Shown piece after piece: positions 1-11,632 of a DNA stretch of 64,000 bases. Numbering within the stretch: the first letter of the stretch is position 1; every line of letters begins with the position of its first letter. A program made the position numbers and the translations under genes. This stretch comes from Methylophilaceae bacterium (GTDB lineage: Bacteria; Pseudomonadota; Gammaproteobacteria; Burkholderiales; Methylophilaceae): assembly GCA_905339275.1 (NCBI GenBank), contig CAJPFK010000001.1, positions 62,001-126,000 of the forward strand. The letters are read 5' to 3'. Below the pieces are notes generated by a model. It made no database searches, had not been told where the DNA came from, and saw nothing but the letters and a program-made list of their open reading frames with translations.

Positions 1-777
1 GTTGGATTGCAGGCCGAACAGCGTGCCGCGGTCATAGACCAGATTGAACTCGACGTAGCGGCCCCGGCGATAGGCCTGGAAGTCGCGTTCGCGTTCGCCG
101 TAAGGCGTATCCTTGCGGCGCTGCACGATGGGCAGGTAGGCGTTGATGAAGGCGTCGCCGACACTCTTCAGCATGGCGAAGCTTTGTTCGAAGCCCAACT
201 GGTTGAAGTCGTCAAAGAAGATGCCGCCGATGCCGCGTGGCTCCTTGCGATGCTTCAGGTAGAAGTAATCGTCACATTCCTTCTTGAACTGAGGGTAGAG
301 CTCCTTGCCATAGGGGTCTAGCGCATCGCGGCAGGTGCGGTGGAAATGCACGGCATCTTCCTCAAAACCGTAGTAGGGCGTCAGGTCCATGCCGCCGCCG
401 AACCACCAGATATCCGGGTCCTGGCTGTCCATCTGTGCCTTGGCGACGAAGAAACGCACGTTCATATGCACAGTCGGCACATAGGGGTTGCGCGGGTGGA
501 AGACGAGGGAAACGCCCATGGCCTCCCATGCGCGGCCAGCGGCTTCGGGATGGGCGAGCGTGGCCGCAGGAGGCAGCTTGTTGCCTTTGACATGCGAGAA
601 ACCGATTCCCGCCCGCTCGAAGACATGGCCTTCTTCCAGCATGCAGGAAGTACCGCCGCCGCCTTCCGGGCGTTGCCAGCTATCATGCAGGAAATGCTTG
701 CCATCGACCATTTGCACCGCTTCAACGATGCGGTTCTGCAGGCCTTGCAGGTATTCAAAAACGGGTTGCGAATTCAT
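1..777 (-). CDS. hemF: Coproporphyrinogen III oxidase, aerobic (partial, 3' end outside window)
   Basis: Oxygen-dependent coproporphyrinogen III oxidase converts coproporphyrinogen III to protoporphyrinogen IX in cytoplasmic heme synthesis. The minus-strand reading from the ATG at 775-777 gives about 258 residues. They start [11 protein letters not shown] and contain family blocks such as [30 protein letters not shown] and [10 protein letters not shown], which include the conserved His and Asp/Glu metal and substrate positions. The C-terminus and stop codon lie beyond base 1. It is the last visible gene of the minus-strand run that starts with dusB. The frame is open throughout with no sign of damage. 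Confidence 0.95.
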   Translation of the reverse strand, partial: MNSQPVFEYLQGLQNRIVEAVQMVDGKHFLHDSWQRPEGGGGTSCMLEEGHVFERAGIGFSHVKGNKLPPAATLAHPEAAGRAWEAMGVSLVFHPRNPYVPTVHMNVRFFVAKAQMDSQDPDIWWFGGGMDLTPYYGFEEDAVHFHRTCRDALDPYGKELYPQFKKECDDYFYLKHRKEPRGIGGIFFDDFNQLGFEQSFAMLKSVGDAFINAYLPIVQRRKDTPYGERERDFQAYRRGRYVEFNLVYDRGTLFGLQSN

Positions 778-804
778 AGAGGCTTCCAATCGGGATGAGT
801 GGTT

Positions 805-1359
805 TTACGGTCGGATAATCTTACCAGTGCACAGGTCCTGGATTGTCGAAGGTTTTCTGGCTCGCCCAGTCAGGCCATGAATCACCCTGACCTGATTGCC
901 AAACAGGCGATAGCATTGGCGCGTGGTCCTGGCCGGCTGGCAACCCCTGCGATTGGCGCTGGTGGAAACAAGCGCCATGCCGCTGGTTTTGCTCAATTTC
1001 GCGGTTAGCGCATGCGAACTGACGCGCACGGCGATGGTGGCATGCGTGCCGGTCAGCCATTTGGGGCAATGCCTTGCCGCCGGTACCAGCCAAGTGTGGG
1101 GCCTGGATTGCCTGCTCCAGGATAGGTGCAGGTGTTCAGTCTGTATTTCATTCAGCGGGGCAATGTAGTCTTGCAGCCGGCGGAACCGGTCTGCGACCAG
1201 AATCAGTCCCTTGCGCTGCGGGCGGCCTTTCAGTCGCAGGATACGTTGTACCGCGCGGCGATTGGTCGGGTCACATCCCAGCCCGAAGACCGATTCAGTC
1301 GGGTAAGCGATGACGCCGCCGGATTTCAGGAAGTGTTGCAATCCCCTTGAAATCGCCAT
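805..1359 (-). CDS. tsaC: Threonylcarbamoyl-AMP synthase (TsaC/YrdC/Sua5 family)
   Basis: Makes threonylcarbamoyl-AMP from threonine, bicarbonate and ATP, the first step of t6A37 modification of ANN-decoding tRNAs in the cytoplasm. The 184-residue product starts MAISRGLQHFL and has the YrdC hallmarks GGVIAYPTESVFGLGCDP, the RILRLKGRPQRKGLILV block and the STSAN motif. A longer open frame extends to 1494, but it runs antisense inside purD, so the ATG at 1357-1359 is preferred. It lies 8 bases after purD and probably shares its transcript. tsaB, another gene of the pathway, is at 51.5 kb. Confidence 0.92.
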   Translation of the reverse strand: MAISRGLQHFLKSGGVIAYPTESVFGLGCDPTNRRAVQRILRLKGRPQRKGLILVADRFRRLQDYIAPLNEIQTEHLHLSWSRQSRPHTWLVPAARHCPKWLTGTHATIAVRVSSHALTAKLSKTSGMALVSTSANRRGCQPARTTRQCYRLFGNQVRVIHGLTGRARKPSTIQDLCTGKIIRP

Positions 1360-1367
1360 GAGGCCGG

Positions 1368-2636
1368 TCAGCTTTTTACAGCACGGTAGCCGATATCGGT
1401 GCGGTACTGCGCGCCTTCGAACTTGATCTCGCCAACGATCTGGTAGGCCTGGCTCTGGGCATATTTGACCGTTTCGCCCAGTGCCGTCACGCATAGCACG
1501 CGGCCGCCGCTGGTCAGGACCTGGCCGTCGGCGAGCCTGGTGCCGGCATGGAACACGCAGGCATCGTTCAGCGTTTCAGGCAGACCGGTGATCACATCGC
1601 CGGTACGCGGGTTTTCGGGATAATCGGCTGCGGCCATGACGACGCCAAGCGCAACGCGCCTGTCCCACTCGGCCTCGGCCTGATCCAGGGTGCCATTCAC
1701 TGCATGTTCCACCAGTCCGACCAGGTCGCTTTTCAGCCGCAGCAGGATAGGCTGGGTTTCCGGGTCGCCCATGCGGCAATTGAATTCCAGGGTTTTGACA
1801 TTGCCGTCCGGGCTGATCATCAAGCCTGCGTAAAGAAAGCCGGTATAGGGGATGCCGTCTTTCGCCATGCCGGTAACGGTCGGCGTAATGATCTCGCGCA
1901 TGGCCTTGGCATGGATTTCCGGGGTGACTACCGGGGCCGGGGAATAGGCGCCCATGCCGCCGGTGTTGGGCCCCTGGTCGCCATCCAGAAGCCGCTTGTG
2001 ATCCTGGCTGGTGGCCAGCGGCAGGATGTTCTTGCCGTCGACCATGACGATGAAGCTGGCTTCTTCGCCGGTTAGAAACTCTTCGATAACCACGCGCGCA
2101 CCGGCGCTGCCGAGCTTGTTGTCGCCCAGCATGGCGTCGATCGCGCTGTGAGCCTCGTCCAGCGTCATGGCAACGACGACGCCTTTGCCCGCAGCCAGGC
2201 CATCCGCCTTGACTACAATGGGCGCGCCTTGCTGATTCACATAGTCATGTGCGGCCTGCGCATCGGTGAACGTGGCGTAGGCGGCGGTGGGGATGCCATG
2301 GCGCATCATGAAAGCCTTGGCGAAGTCTTTTGATGACTCCAGTTGCGCGGCGGCCTGCGTGGGCCCGAAAATTTTCAGGTCATGCAGCCGGAAGGCATCG
2401 ACGACGCCCTGGGAAAGCGTTGCTTCCGGCCCGACCACGGTCAGGTTGATCTGCTCATTCTGGGCAAATTCGACCAGTTCAGGCACCGAGGTGATGGGCA
2501 CATTCACCATGTCCGGGTCAAGCGCAGTACCGGCGTTGCCGGGTGCGACATAGACGCGGCTCACCGTTTTGTTCTGTGCAAGCTTCCATGCGAGTGCATG
2601 TTCGCGACCGCCACCACCAATGACCAATACCTTCAT
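1368..2636 (-). CDS. purD: Phosphoribosylamine-glycine ligase (GARS)
   Basis: ATP-grasp enzyme that joins glycine to 5-phosphoribosylamine, the second step of purine synthesis. At 422 residues it is full length. The N-terminal domain begins MKVLVIGGGGREHALAWKL, the ATP-grasp core includes VVKADGLAAGKGVVVA and GEEASFIVMVDG, and the metal-binding end holds LEFNCRMGDPETQ. It follows purH by 12 bases on the same strand, so purH-purD looks like an operon, a common arrangement in proteobacteria. Confidence 0.97.
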   Translation of the reverse strand: MKVLVIGGGGREHALAWKLAQNKTVSRVYVAPGNAGTALDPDMVNVPITSVPELVEFAQNEQINLTVVGPEATLSQGVVDAFRLHDLKIFGPTQAAAQLESSKDFAKAFMMRHGIPTAAYATFTDAQAAHDYVNQQGAPIVVKADGLAAGKGVVVAMTLDEAHSAIDAMLGDNKLGSAGARVVIEEFLTGEEASFIVMVDGKNILPLATSQDHKRLLDGDQGPNTGGMGAYSPAPVVTPEIHAKAMREIITPTVTGMAKDGIPYTGFLYAGLMISPDGNVKTLEFNCRMGDPETQPILLRLKSDLVGLVEHAVNGTLDQAEAEWDRRVALGVVMAAADYPENPRTGDVITGLPETLNDACVFHAGTRLADGQVLTSGGRVLCVTALGETVKYAQSQAYQIVGEIKFEGAQYRTDIGYRAVKS

Positions 2637-2648
2637 GCTATGCCCCGA

Positions 2649-4235
<1,587 letters not shown>

Positions 4236-4262
4236 GATGGGAACTTTTGAGGTGATTGAGAG

Positions 4263-4496
4263 TTACTGGATATTGTGCTGCTGGAGTTTTTTGCGGAGCG
4301 TGTTGCGGTTGAGTCCGAGGATTTCTGCGGCCTTACTCTGATTGCCGCCTGCACGGTTCAGCACGTATTCCAGCAGCGGTTTCTCCATGCAGTGCAGCAC
4401 CATTTCATAGACGGCATGCGGCGGCTGGCCGTCCAGGTCCTTGAAATATTCGTCGAGCGCATTACGCACGCAACTGGCAAGATTCTGATCGCTCAT
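4263..4496 (-). CDS. fis: Fis family nucleoid-associated DNA-binding protein
   Basis: Small DNA-bending regulator of 77 residues. The C-terminal half is a clear Fis helix-turn-helix: GGNQSKAAEILGLNRNTLRK. The N-terminal half (CVRNALDEYFKDLDGQPPHAVYEMVLHCMEKPLL) is the dimerisation region. Its ATG overlaps the TGA of dusB by four bases (ATGA), so translation is probably coupled. dusB-fis is a well-known gene pair. In betaproteobacteria purH often follows, as here. The open frame extends upstream into dusB, but that part is a shadow. Confidence 0.95.
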   Translation of the reverse strand: MSDQNLASCVRNALDEYFKDLDGQPPHAVYEMVLHCMEKPLLEYVLNRAGGNQSKAAEILGLNRNTLRKKLQQHNIQ

Positions 4497-5533
4497 CAGG
4501 CAGCCAGTGCCTCCGCGCCCTGTTCTTCGGTCTCTGTGCCATCCACGTATTGCAGGCGCTCGCCGTGCTGCTGCAATTGGGTAAAGAAATGATCGATCGC
4601 TGCCAGTTGCTCCTCGATGCTTTGCAACTGGTTCATGTGGTGGCGGAAATTGGCCGAGCCCACCAGGCCTTTGGTATACCACGAGATATGTTTGCGCGCG
4701 ACGCGCATGCCCGTGAGGTCGCCATAAAAATCATAAAGATCGGCCAGGTGTTCCAGCATCACCTGGTGAATCTCGGTGACTGCCGGCGGCAGCATATGGG
4801 TGCCGGTATTCAGGAAATGCTCGATTTCGCGGAAAATCCAGGGCCTGCCCTGCGCGGCGCGGCCGATCATCACGGCATCGGCTTTGGTGTAATCCAGCAC
4901 GTGCCTGGCTTTTTCCGGCGTGGTGATGTCGCCGTTGGCGATCAGCGGAATCCTGATGGCCTGTTTGACGGCAGCAATCGTGTCGTATTCGGCATCGCCC
5001 ATGTAGGCGCAGGCACGGGTGCGGCCATGCATGGCCAGGGCCTGCACGCCGATGTCCTCAGCCATTCTGGCGACCGCGACCGCATTGCGGTTCTGCTTAT
5101 CCCAGCCGGTGCGGATCTTCAGCGTGACAGGCACATCGACAGCGGCGACCACCGCCTTGAGAATCCGGGATACCAATGGCTCGTCCCTGAGCAGGGCGGA
5201 ACCCGCCATCACATTGCATATCTTCTTGGCCGGGCAGCCCATGTTGATGTCGATGATCTGAGCGCCGTTATCCACATTGTATCGGGCGGCCTCCGCCATC
5301 ATCCTGGGGTCGGCCCCGGCAATCTGCACCGAGATCGGCTCGACCTCGCCCTGGTGGTTGGCGCGGCGCAGGGTTTTTGCACTGCCGTACAGCAATGAGT
5401 TTGAAGTCACCATCTCGGAAACCGCCAGCCCGGCGCCGAACCGCTTGCAAAGCATGCGGAAAGGCCGGTCGGTCACGCCGGCCATGGGCGCAACGACAAG
5501 GTTGTTCTTTAATTTGTATGGGCCGATCTGCAC
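4496..5533 (-). CDS. dusB: tRNA-dihydrouridine synthase B
   Basis: FMN- and NADPH-dependent reduction of uridines in the tRNA D-loop. The 345-residue protein has the TIM-barrel FMN domain: N-terminal LVVAPMAGVTDRPFRMLC, the DINMGCPAKKICN motif with the catalytic cysteine, KIRTGWD, HGRTR and IANGDITTPEKA. The C-terminal helical tRNA-binding domain follows. It is the first gene of the dusB-fis-purH-purD-tsaC-hemF run. 223 bases of non-coding DNA separate it from the divergent transporter gene, so the promoter is probably there. Confidence 0.96.
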   Translation of the reverse strand: MQIGPYKLKNNLVVAPMAGVTDRPFRMLCKRFGAGLAVSEMVTSNSLLYGSAKTLRRANHQGEVEPISVQIAGADPRMMAEAARYNVDNGAQIIDINMGCPAKKICNVMAGSALLRDEPLVSRILKAVVAAVDVPVTLKIRTGWDKQNRNAVAVARMAEDIGVQALAMHGRTRACAYMGDAEYDTIAAVKQAIRIPLIANGDITTPEKARHVLDYTKADAVMIGRAAQGRPWIFREIEHFLNTGTHMLPPAVTEIHQVMLEHLADLYDFYGDLTGMRVARKHISWYTKGLVGSANFRHHMNQLQSIEEQLAAIDHFFTQLQQHGERLQYVDGTETEEQGAEALAA

Positions 5534-5766
5534 CTGAATAGCCGTACCGTTGAAATGGGAAAGCTGCCTATTTTATATGCAAAGTCGGCATGAGCAAACG
5601 CTAAATTTGTAACTGAAGAGCGATTTCCGTAATCCCTTCAGGCGCTATCTGTTTGAAGATTGAGTATCTTTAAAAGTTTTAGACTGTGATTAAAACGGAT
5701 TTCGTAATGAAATGCCGGTTCGAACTATTGGATTTTGCGGCGCTACCCGGGGTTAGAATGCGCTGT

Positions 5767-7053
5767 ATGGAGATAAAACAACACTCAACACCATCTGCTA
5801 CCCACATTGCCTTTGCCAGTTTTATCGGCACTGCCATTGAATTCTACGATTTCTATATCTATGCCATGGCTGCCGCATTGGTCATCGGCCAGGTGTTCTT
5901 TCCGCAGAGCGACCCGGCGGCGCAGGCGTTGAATGCCTTTCTTACATTCGGCATTGCTTTTATTGCGCGGCCATTGGGAGCGATTGTGTTTGGGCATTTC
6001 GGCGACAGGGTCGGGCGCAAGTCGACACTGGCAATGTCCCTGCTGCTGATGGGCGTTTCCACCCTGCTGGTCGGCTGCTTGCCCGGTTACGATACATGGG
6101 GGACCTGGGCGCCGATTGGATTGTGCATCCTGCGTTTCGGCCAGGGCCTGGGTCTGGGCGGCGAGTGGGGAGGGGCGGCATTGCTGGCGACCGAGCATGC
6201 GCCGGCGGGCAAGCGCGGCTGGTTCGGGATGTTTCCGCAGCTTGGGCCTTCTGTCGGTTTTTTGCTGGCAACGCTCAGTTTTCTGGGGCTGGCGGTTTTC
6301 CTGACCGATGAAGAATTCAGGGCATGGGGCTGGCGCTTGCCGTTTTTTGCCAGTGCGCTGCTGGTGGTTGTCGGCCTGTATGTGCGTTTCAGGCTGGCGG
6401 AAACTCCGGTCTTTGCCCAGGCGCTAGCGCAGAAGGCGACGCACAGCGTCCCGCTAAAACCATTGGTGAAAAAACATTGGCGGCCTGTCCTGCTCGGTGC
6501 GTTGGCGATGGTGGTCTGTTACAACCTGTTTTATACCGCCACCGTGTTCTGCCTGAGCTACGGCACCAGTACCTTGCGGATACCGCGCGTTGATTTCCTC
6601 GGGATGCTGTGCGTGGCGATTCTGTTCATGACCATCGCGACGCCGCTTTTTGCCTGGCTGGGTGATCGTGCAGGGCGTCGCCCCGTGCTGCTGGCGAGCA
6701 GTGCGGCTGCGGTACTGGCCGGGTTTGCGCTGGCGCCGCTGATGGCAGGCGGTTCGATGCTGCAGGTTACGCTGTTCCTGTCGCTTTCCCTCTTTCTGAT
6801 GGGGGCGACATTTGCGCCCGTGGGTGCTTACCTGCCGGAGCAGTTCCCGGTGGCGGTGCGTTATACCGGCGCGGGGCTGGCCTATAATCTTGGGGGTATT
6901 CTGGGTGCTTCGTTCGCGCCTTATATTTCACAATTACTGGTGAATGCAGGCGGGTTAGCCTGGGTTGGCGCTTATGTTTCGGGTGCTGCCGGTGTGAGCT
7001 TCGTCGCCGTGTTGTTGCTCGGGACGGGCGAGGCAGAGGATATTCAGGGCTGA
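5767..7053 (+). CDS. MFS transporter, metabolite:H+ symporter (MHS) type
   Basis: Inner-membrane secondary transporter of about 428 residues with twelve predicted hydrophobic segments. The first helix block [20 protein letters not shown], the loop [13 protein letters not shown] and the [13 protein letters not shown] motif are typical of the MHS branch (ProP, ShiA, KgtP relatives). The substrate (osmolyte, organic acid or shikimate-like) cannot be told from sequence. Starts are possible at 5686, 5758 and 5767. I use MEIKQHS at 5767. The ATG at 5758 has a GGGG stretch about 7 bases upstream and is an equal candidate. It stands alone and converges on the following minus-strand gene with a 10-base overlap. 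Confidence 0.88.
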   Translation: MEIKQHSTPSATHIAFASFIGTAIEFYDFYIYAMAAALVIGQVFFPQSDPAAQALNAFLTFGIAFIARPLGAIVFGHFGDRVGRKSTLAMSLLLMGVSTLLVGCLPGYDTWGTWAPIGLCILRFGQGLGLGGEWGGAALLATEHAPAGKRGWFGMFPQLGPSVGFLLATLSFLGLAVFLTDEEFRAWGWRLPFFASALLVVVGLYVRFRLAETPVFAQALAQKATHSVPLKPLVKKHWRPVLLGALAMVVCYNLFYTATVFCLSYGTSTLRIPRVDFLGMLCVAILFMTIATPLFAWLGDRAGRRPVLLASSAAAVLAGFALAPLMAGGSMLQVTLFLSLSLFLMGATFAPVGAYLPEQFPVAVRYTGAGLAYNLGGILGASFAPYISQLLVNAGGLAWVGAYVSGAAGVSFVAVLLLGTGEAEDIQG

Positions 7054-7298
7054 GTCAACCGTTCCAGCTGGTCCAGCCAGATCATCGCCTGTTCACGGTT
7101 CTCTCCGCACATTTCCATGCCGGGTTTCAGGCTTGTGCAAAAGGCAGGGCGTTCCGGCAGCCCGAAAATGGCGCAACGGTTGTCATCGGCAAGCTGTATG
7201 CAAGCGATGCCTGCCGGTTTGCCGTGCGGCATGCCGGGGATCGGGCTGTTGATCGAGGGCGCAATGCAGCAGGCGCCGCAATCGGGACGGCACTGCAT
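7044..7298 (-). CDS. YkgJ-family cysteine cluster protein
   Basis: Small protein of 84 residues with eight cysteines (about residues 3, 7, 10, 11, 33, 42, 54, 64). It starts [11 protein letters not shown], as in the YkgJ or putative zinc/iron-chelating family. The function of the family is not established. Its ATG overlaps the TGA of the upstream molybdopterin-binding-domain gene by four bases, so it is probably the last gene of polA-(CinA-like)-ykgJ. Its 3' end overlaps the convergent transporter gene by 10 bases. Confidence 0.85.
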   Translation of the reverse strand: MQCRPDCGACCIAPSINSPIPGMPHGKPAGIACIQLADDNRCAIFGLPERPAFCTSLKPGMEMCGENREQAMIWLDQLERLTQP

Positions 7299-8041
7299 CA
7301 GGGCAGCGCCTGCCAGTGGAATCCCGCCGTGCTGACACCGGCGCGAATCTCATTCATGGCGGCTTCCACTTGCGCGGCAGGCCCCTTGACGCCGAGTTCC
7401 ACGGTCCTGCGGGCATCCAGTTTCGGCAGGCTGAACAGTTTGATTTCGGGATACTTGCCGACGATATGCCGCATCAGGTCGATCAACTGGCTTTCACCGG
7501 CATCCAGCACCAGTATGGATTGTTCCATTGCGTTTGCAAGATGGAACAGGTGCGGGTAATGGGTATCCAGTACCCATGCCACCATCGGATGCGCCATTTC
7601 GGGAAATCCCGGCATGAAGTAATGCCGGTTGATGGCAAAGCCCGCTATGCGGTTGACCGGATTGGGGATAAGCGTTGCGCCCTGAGGGAAGTCGGCCATC
7701 AATACCCGCTTCGGGTAGGCTGCCTCGCCGAATCTCGCCACGATTTCCGCGACTGCCTCGGGGTGACGCTCGATCGGCACGCCGGCTGCTTCAGCAGCGC
7801 ATTGCCTGGTAAGGTCATCGGGCGTCGCGCCGATGCCGCCGAAGCTGAACACGATATCGCCTCGTGCCATGCTGGCCTTGAGTGCGCCGGTGATTTGCAC
7901 CGCGTCATCCGCCAGGTAATGCGCCCACGATAACGCCAGGCCGCGCTGCTTCAGGGCATCGATCACATTGCCCAGGTGCGCATCCCGGCATTTCCCGGAA
8001 AGAATTTCATCGCCGATGATGAGGGCGCCGAAACAGGCCAT
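7298..8041 (-). CDS. Molybdopterin-binding / CinA N-terminal domain protein
   Basis: Protein of 247 residues. It has the MoCF-type fold signature of the CinA N-terminal domain: [21 protein letters not shown] at the start, then [17 protein letters not shown]. It lacks the C-terminal nicotinamide-nucleotide amidase domain of full-length CinA, so a pyrophosphatase-like role is only a family-based guess. The ATG at 8041 is preferred over one 24 bases upstream inside polA. It begins 5 bases after the polA stop, which suggests co-transcription. Confidence 0.86.
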   Translation of the reverse strand: MACFGALIIGDEILSGKCRDAHLGNVIDALKQRGLALSWAHYLADDAVQITGALKASMARGDIVFSFGGIGATPDDLTRQCAAEAAGVPIERHPEAVAEIVARFGEAAYPKRVLMADFPQGATLIPNPVNRIAGFAINRHYFMPGFPEMAHPMVAWVLDTHYPHLFHLANAMEQSILVLDAGESQLIDLMRHIVGKYPEIKLFSLPKLDARRTVELGVKGPAAQVEAAMNEIRAGVSTAGFHWQALP

Positions 8042-8046
8042 CCGGA

Positions 8047-10803
8047 TCAATGCGCACTTTCCCAATTGCTGCCGACACCGGCTTCGACCAGTAAGGGCAC
8101 GTCCAGTTTCGCGACATTCTGCATGAGTCCGGGCAGCTTTTCTTTCACCAGCGCCAGTTCGCTCTCAGGTACTTCCAGCACCAGTTCATCATGCACTTGC
8201 ATGATGAGTTTTGTGTTCAGCTTTTCTGCTGTGAGCCAGCCTTGTACTGCGATCATCGCAAGCTTGATGAGGTCGGCGGCGGTGCCCTGCATGGGGGCAT
8301 TGATCGCCGCGCGTTCGGCGCCGGCGCGGCGCATGCCGTTGGGGCTGTTGATTTCCGGCACCCAGAGGCGGCGGCCGAAATAGGTTTCGACATAGCCGTT
8401 CTGTTTGGCGATCTCCCGGGTGTTCTGCATGTATTCGCGCACGCCGGGGTAGCGCGCAAAGTAGCGTTCGATGTAGGTGGCCGCTGCGCTGCGTTCGATA
8501 TTGAGGTTCTGCGCGAGGCCGAAGGCGCTCATGCCGTAGATGAGGCCGAAATTGATCACTTTGGCATAGCGGCGCTGTTCGCTGCTGACGGCTGCGCGCT
8601 CAACGCCGAAAATCTCCGCGGCAGTGGCGCGGTGGATGTCTTCGCCTTCCGCGAAGGCTTTCAGCAAGCCTTCATCCTGCGACAGATGCGCCATGATGCG
8701 CAGTTCGATTTGCGAATAGTCGGCGGAGACAATGACGCTGCCGGGCGGGGCGATGAAGGCTTCGCGGATGCGGCGGCCTTCCGCCGTGCGCACCGGAATG
8801 TTCTGCAGGTTGGGGTCCTGGCTCGCCAGGCGGCCTGTCACTGCGACAGCCTGGCTGTAGCTGGTGTGCACGCGGCCGGTGGCGGCGTTGATCATTTTTG
8901 GCAGCTTGTCGGTGTAGGTGGATTTGAGTTTGGCCAGCCCGCGGTATTCCAGCAGCACTTTGGGCAGCGGGTGGTCGAGCGCGAGTTCCTGCAGCACGTC
9001 TTCATCCGTGGAAGGCGCGCCGGTGGGCGTCTTTTTCAGCGGCTTGATGCCGAGTTTGCCGAACAGAATCTCCTGGAGCTGCTTGGGCGAGCCGAGGTTG
9101 AACGGCTGGCCTGCCAGTTCGAATGCCTGCTTTTCCAGTTCGACCAGCTTGTGCCCGATTTCGTGGCTCTGCTGATTGAGCATCTGGCTGTCGATCAGCA
9201 CGCCGTTGCGCTCGATGGTGAAGAGGATTTCCGAAACCGGCATCTCGATGTCGCGGTAGATGCGTTGCAGTTTTTCGTCGGCGTTGATCTGCGGGTACAG
9301 CGTTTCATGCAGTTGCAGCGTAATGTCGGCATCCTCGGCGGCATATTCGCTGGCGATCTCGATGGATACCTGGCTGAAACCGACCTGCTTCGCGCCTTTG
9401 CCGGCGACTTCTTCATAGGTGATGGTCCTGACGCCCAGATGGCGCATGGCGAGGTCATCCATGCCGTGACTGCGGTGGCTTTCCAGCACATAGGATTGCA
9501 GCAGGGTGTCGTGTTCGATGCCGTTCAGCCTGATGCCATGGTTGGCCAGAACGTGCTGGTCGTATTTGAGATTTTGCCCAACCTTCCTGATGTCCGCGCT
9601 TTCGAGGATGGGCCGGATTTTTGCCAGCGCATCGTCGAAATCCAGTTGCTGCGGGGCACCGGCATAATCGTGCCTGAGCGGCAGGTAGGCGGCTTCGCCC
9701 GCAGTAACGGCGAATGACATGCCTACCAGCCTGGCCAGCATGGGGTCGAGCGAGGTGGTTTCGGTGTCGAAGCAGAACAGCGGGGCCGCGCGCAATTTGT
9801 TGAGCCATGCCTCCAGGCCGGCTTCGTCGAGGATGGTCTGATAGCTGCGTTTCTGTACCGTTGCCGCGGCAAAAAGATCGCTTGGCGCATGCTGCGGAGT
9901 CGGTTGCGCTGATGCCGGCGTTGACCTGCCGGGTTGCGGGGCCTGGTCGAGTTCGCGCCGCCAGCTTTTGAAATCGAGGCGTTCGAACAACTCGATGAGT
10001 CTGGCCTTGTCTTGCGGCCGGGGCGCCAGGTCGGCGAGGCTTTCCTGTATGCCGACATCGCAACGGATGGTGATCAGCTCGCGGGCCGTGGGCAGCCAGG
10101 GCAGGGCCTTGCGCAGGTTCTCGCCCACCACGCCGGTGATTTCATCGGCATGCGCCACGATGTTGTCCAGCGAACCGTACTGTTTCAGCCATTTGACGGC
10201 GGTTTTCGGCCCCACCTTCTCAACGCCCGGGACGTTGTCCGAGCTGTCGCCGATCAGGATCAGGTAATCCACGATCAGGTCGGGGGGGATGCCGAACTTT
10301 TCTTCCACGCCTGCAATATCCAGTATTTCATCGCCTTTCCTGAACGCATTCGGCATGGTGTTGACCAGCGTGACATGCTCATTCACCAGTTGCGCGATGT
10401 CCTTGTCGCCGGTGGAAATAATGACGCGCATGCCTTCGCGTTCCGCCTGTTTGGCAAGCGCGCCGATGACATCGTCGGCCTCGACGCCGTCTTCCATGAT
10501 GAGTGGCCAGCCCATGGCCTGGATGGCGGCATGCAGCGGTTCTATCTGCAAGCGCAGGTCATCCGGCATGGAGGCGCGGTTGGCCTTGTATTCCGGGTAG
10601 ATGTCGTCACGGAAGGTTTTGCCTTTGGCATCAAACACGCAGGCGCTATAATCCGCTGGATAGTCTTTGTGCAGGCGACGCAACATGTTGAGTACGCCCT
10701 GGATTGCGCCGGTCGGTTCGTTCTGCCGGTTGCGCAGGTCCGGCATGGCGTGGAATGCGCGATACAGATAAGACGAGCCGTCGACCAATAACAATGTTTT
10801 CAT
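8047..10803 (-). CDS. polA: DNA polymerase I
   Basis: Repair and Okazaki-processing polymerase of 918 residues. It has a 5'-3' exonuclease domain (TLLLVDGSSYLYRAFHA, STGDKDIAQLV, LIGDSSDNVPGV), an apparently active 3'-5' exonuclease domain (FDTETTSLDPM keeps the DxE pair; YAAEDADIT) and a family A polymerase domain. The polymerase domain includes VSADYSQIELRIMAHLS, RRYAKVINFGLIYGMSAFGL and QVHDELVLEVPE. The ATG at 10801-10803 gives the normal N-terminus; an open extension upstream overlaps the divergent LOG gene and is rejected. Only 13 bases separate the two divergent start codons. Confidence 0.97.
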   Translation of the reverse strand: MKTLLLVDGSSYLYRAFHAMPDLRNRQNEPTGAIQGVLNMLRRLHKDYPADYSACVFDAKGKTFRDDIYPEYKANRASMPDDLRLQIEPLHAAIQAMGWPLIMEDGVEADDVIGALAKQAEREGMRVIISTGDKDIAQLVNEHVTLVNTMPNAFRKGDEILDIAGVEEKFGIPPDLIVDYLILIGDSSDNVPGVEKVGPKTAVKWLKQYGSLDNIVAHADEITGVVGENLRKALPWLPTARELITIRCDVGIQESLADLAPRPQDKARLIELFERLDFKSWRRELDQAPQPGRSTPASAQPTPQHAPSDLFAAATVQKRSYQTILDEAGLEAWLNKLRAAPLFCFDTETTSLDPMLARLVGMSFAVTAGEAAYLPLRHDYAGAPQQLDFDDALAKIRPILESADIRKVGQNLKYDQHVLANHGIRLNGIEHDTLLQSYVLESHRSHGMDDLAMRHLGVRTITYEEVAGKGAKQVGFSQVSIEIASEYAAEDADITLQLHETLYPQINADEKLQRIYRDIEMPVSEILFTIERNGVLIDSQMLNQQSHEIGHKLVELEKQAFELAGQPFNLGSPKQLQEILFGKLGIKPLKKTPTGAPSTDEDVLQELALDHPLPKVLLEYRGLAKLKSTYTDKLPKMINAATGRVHTSYSQAVAVTGRLASQDPNLQNIPVRTAEGRRIREAFIAPPGSVIVSADYSQIELRIMAHLSQDEGLLKAFAEGEDIHRATAAEIFGVERAAVSSEQRRYAKVINFGLIYGMSAFGLAQNLNIERSAAATYIERYFARYPGVREYMQNTREIAKQNGYVETYFGRRLWVPEINSPNGMRRAGAERAAINAPMQGTAADLIKLAMIAVQGWLTAEKLNTKLIMQVHDELVLEVPESELALVKEKLPGLMQNVAKLDVPLLVEAGVGSNWESAH

Positions 10804-10816
10804 TTGGAACCCTGAT

Positions 10817-11545
10817 ATGTCCGCAGCAAAAAAAATACCTAAAGTGATAGACCCGGAACTGCTGGAGATGGGGCACCCATCTCGCGAGTCATGGCATGCA
10901 TTCGAGATTATGTCAGAATTCGTCGATGCCACCGAACGGCTCAAGCAGATTACGCCCGCAGTTTCGATTTTCGGCAGTGCGCGGACGCAACCGGATAATC
11001 CCTATTACAAACTCACCGAGGAGATTGCCAGGGCGCTGTCTGATGCGGGCTTCAGCGTCATCTCCGGTGGCGGCCCGGGCATTATGGAAGCGGCCAACAA
11101 AGGCGCCTATCATGGCAAGTCTCCCAGCATCGGCCTGAATATCGAGCTGCCCCATGAGCAGACAAGCAACGCCTTTCAGGATGTCAGCCAGAATTTCCAT
11201 CACTTCTTCATGCGCAAGGTCATGTTCGTCAAATATGCCTCGGCCTATGTGGTGATGCCGGGAGGGTTCGGTACACTGGACGAATTGATGGAAGCGCTGA
11301 CCTTGATCCAGACCGGCAAGACCCGCAAGATTCCCATTGTGCTGGTCTGCTCGGCATTCTGGAGCGGCATGCTGGACTGGTTCCGTAATACGCTGATTGC
11401 CGAAGAGATGATCGCGCCTGAAGATATGGATCTGGTTCACGTGATCGATGATCCGAAAAAAGTGGTCGAAGCGATATTCAGGCATTACGAGACCCGCGGG
11501 TTCGAACCTTCGGCTTCCGAGAAGCAGGTCCAGCTTTACCTGTAA
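10817..11545 (+). CDS. LOG family protein (TIGR00730, 'lysine decarboxylase-like')
   Basis: Protein of 242 residues with the Rossmann-type motifs ISGGGPGIMEAANKGAY and PGGFGTLDELMEALTLIQTGK (PGGxGTxxE). These define the LOG family of nucleoside 5'-monophosphate phosphoribohydrolases. Characterised relatives hydrolyse cytokinin or purine/pyrimidine nucleotides. Older databases mislabel them lysine decarboxylases. It is divergent from polA with a 13-base gap, so the two promoters must lie inside each other's 5' coding regions or be very compact. Confidence 0.9.
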   Translation: MSAAKKIPKVIDPELLEMGHPSRESWHAFEIMSEFVDATERLKQITPAVSIFGSARTQPDNPYYKLTEEIARALSDAGFSVISGGGPGIMEAANKGAYHGKSPSIGLNIELPHEQTSNAFQDVSQNFHHFFMRKVMFVKYASAYVVMPGGFGTLDELMEALTLIQTGKTRKIPIVLVCSAFWSGMLDWFRNTLIAEEMIAPEDMDLVHVIDDPKKVVEAIFRHYETRGFEPSASEKQVQLYL

Positions 11546-11632
11546 GCGCCGGTTGGCTCCCGCGCATAAATTAGAGCGCAGCAAACCATGCTTTTTGATA
11601 GAATCTGTTTCATCTTTAAACGGATCAACACC

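Noticed and set aside
1548..2075. Long plus-strand open frame (175 codons) inside purD
   Set aside because: It lies entirely antisense to purD, has no ribosome-binding site and its sequence does not resemble any family.
8191..9717. 508-codon plus-strand frame inside polA
   Set aside because: Antisense to conserved polymerase motifs, no ribosome-binding site.
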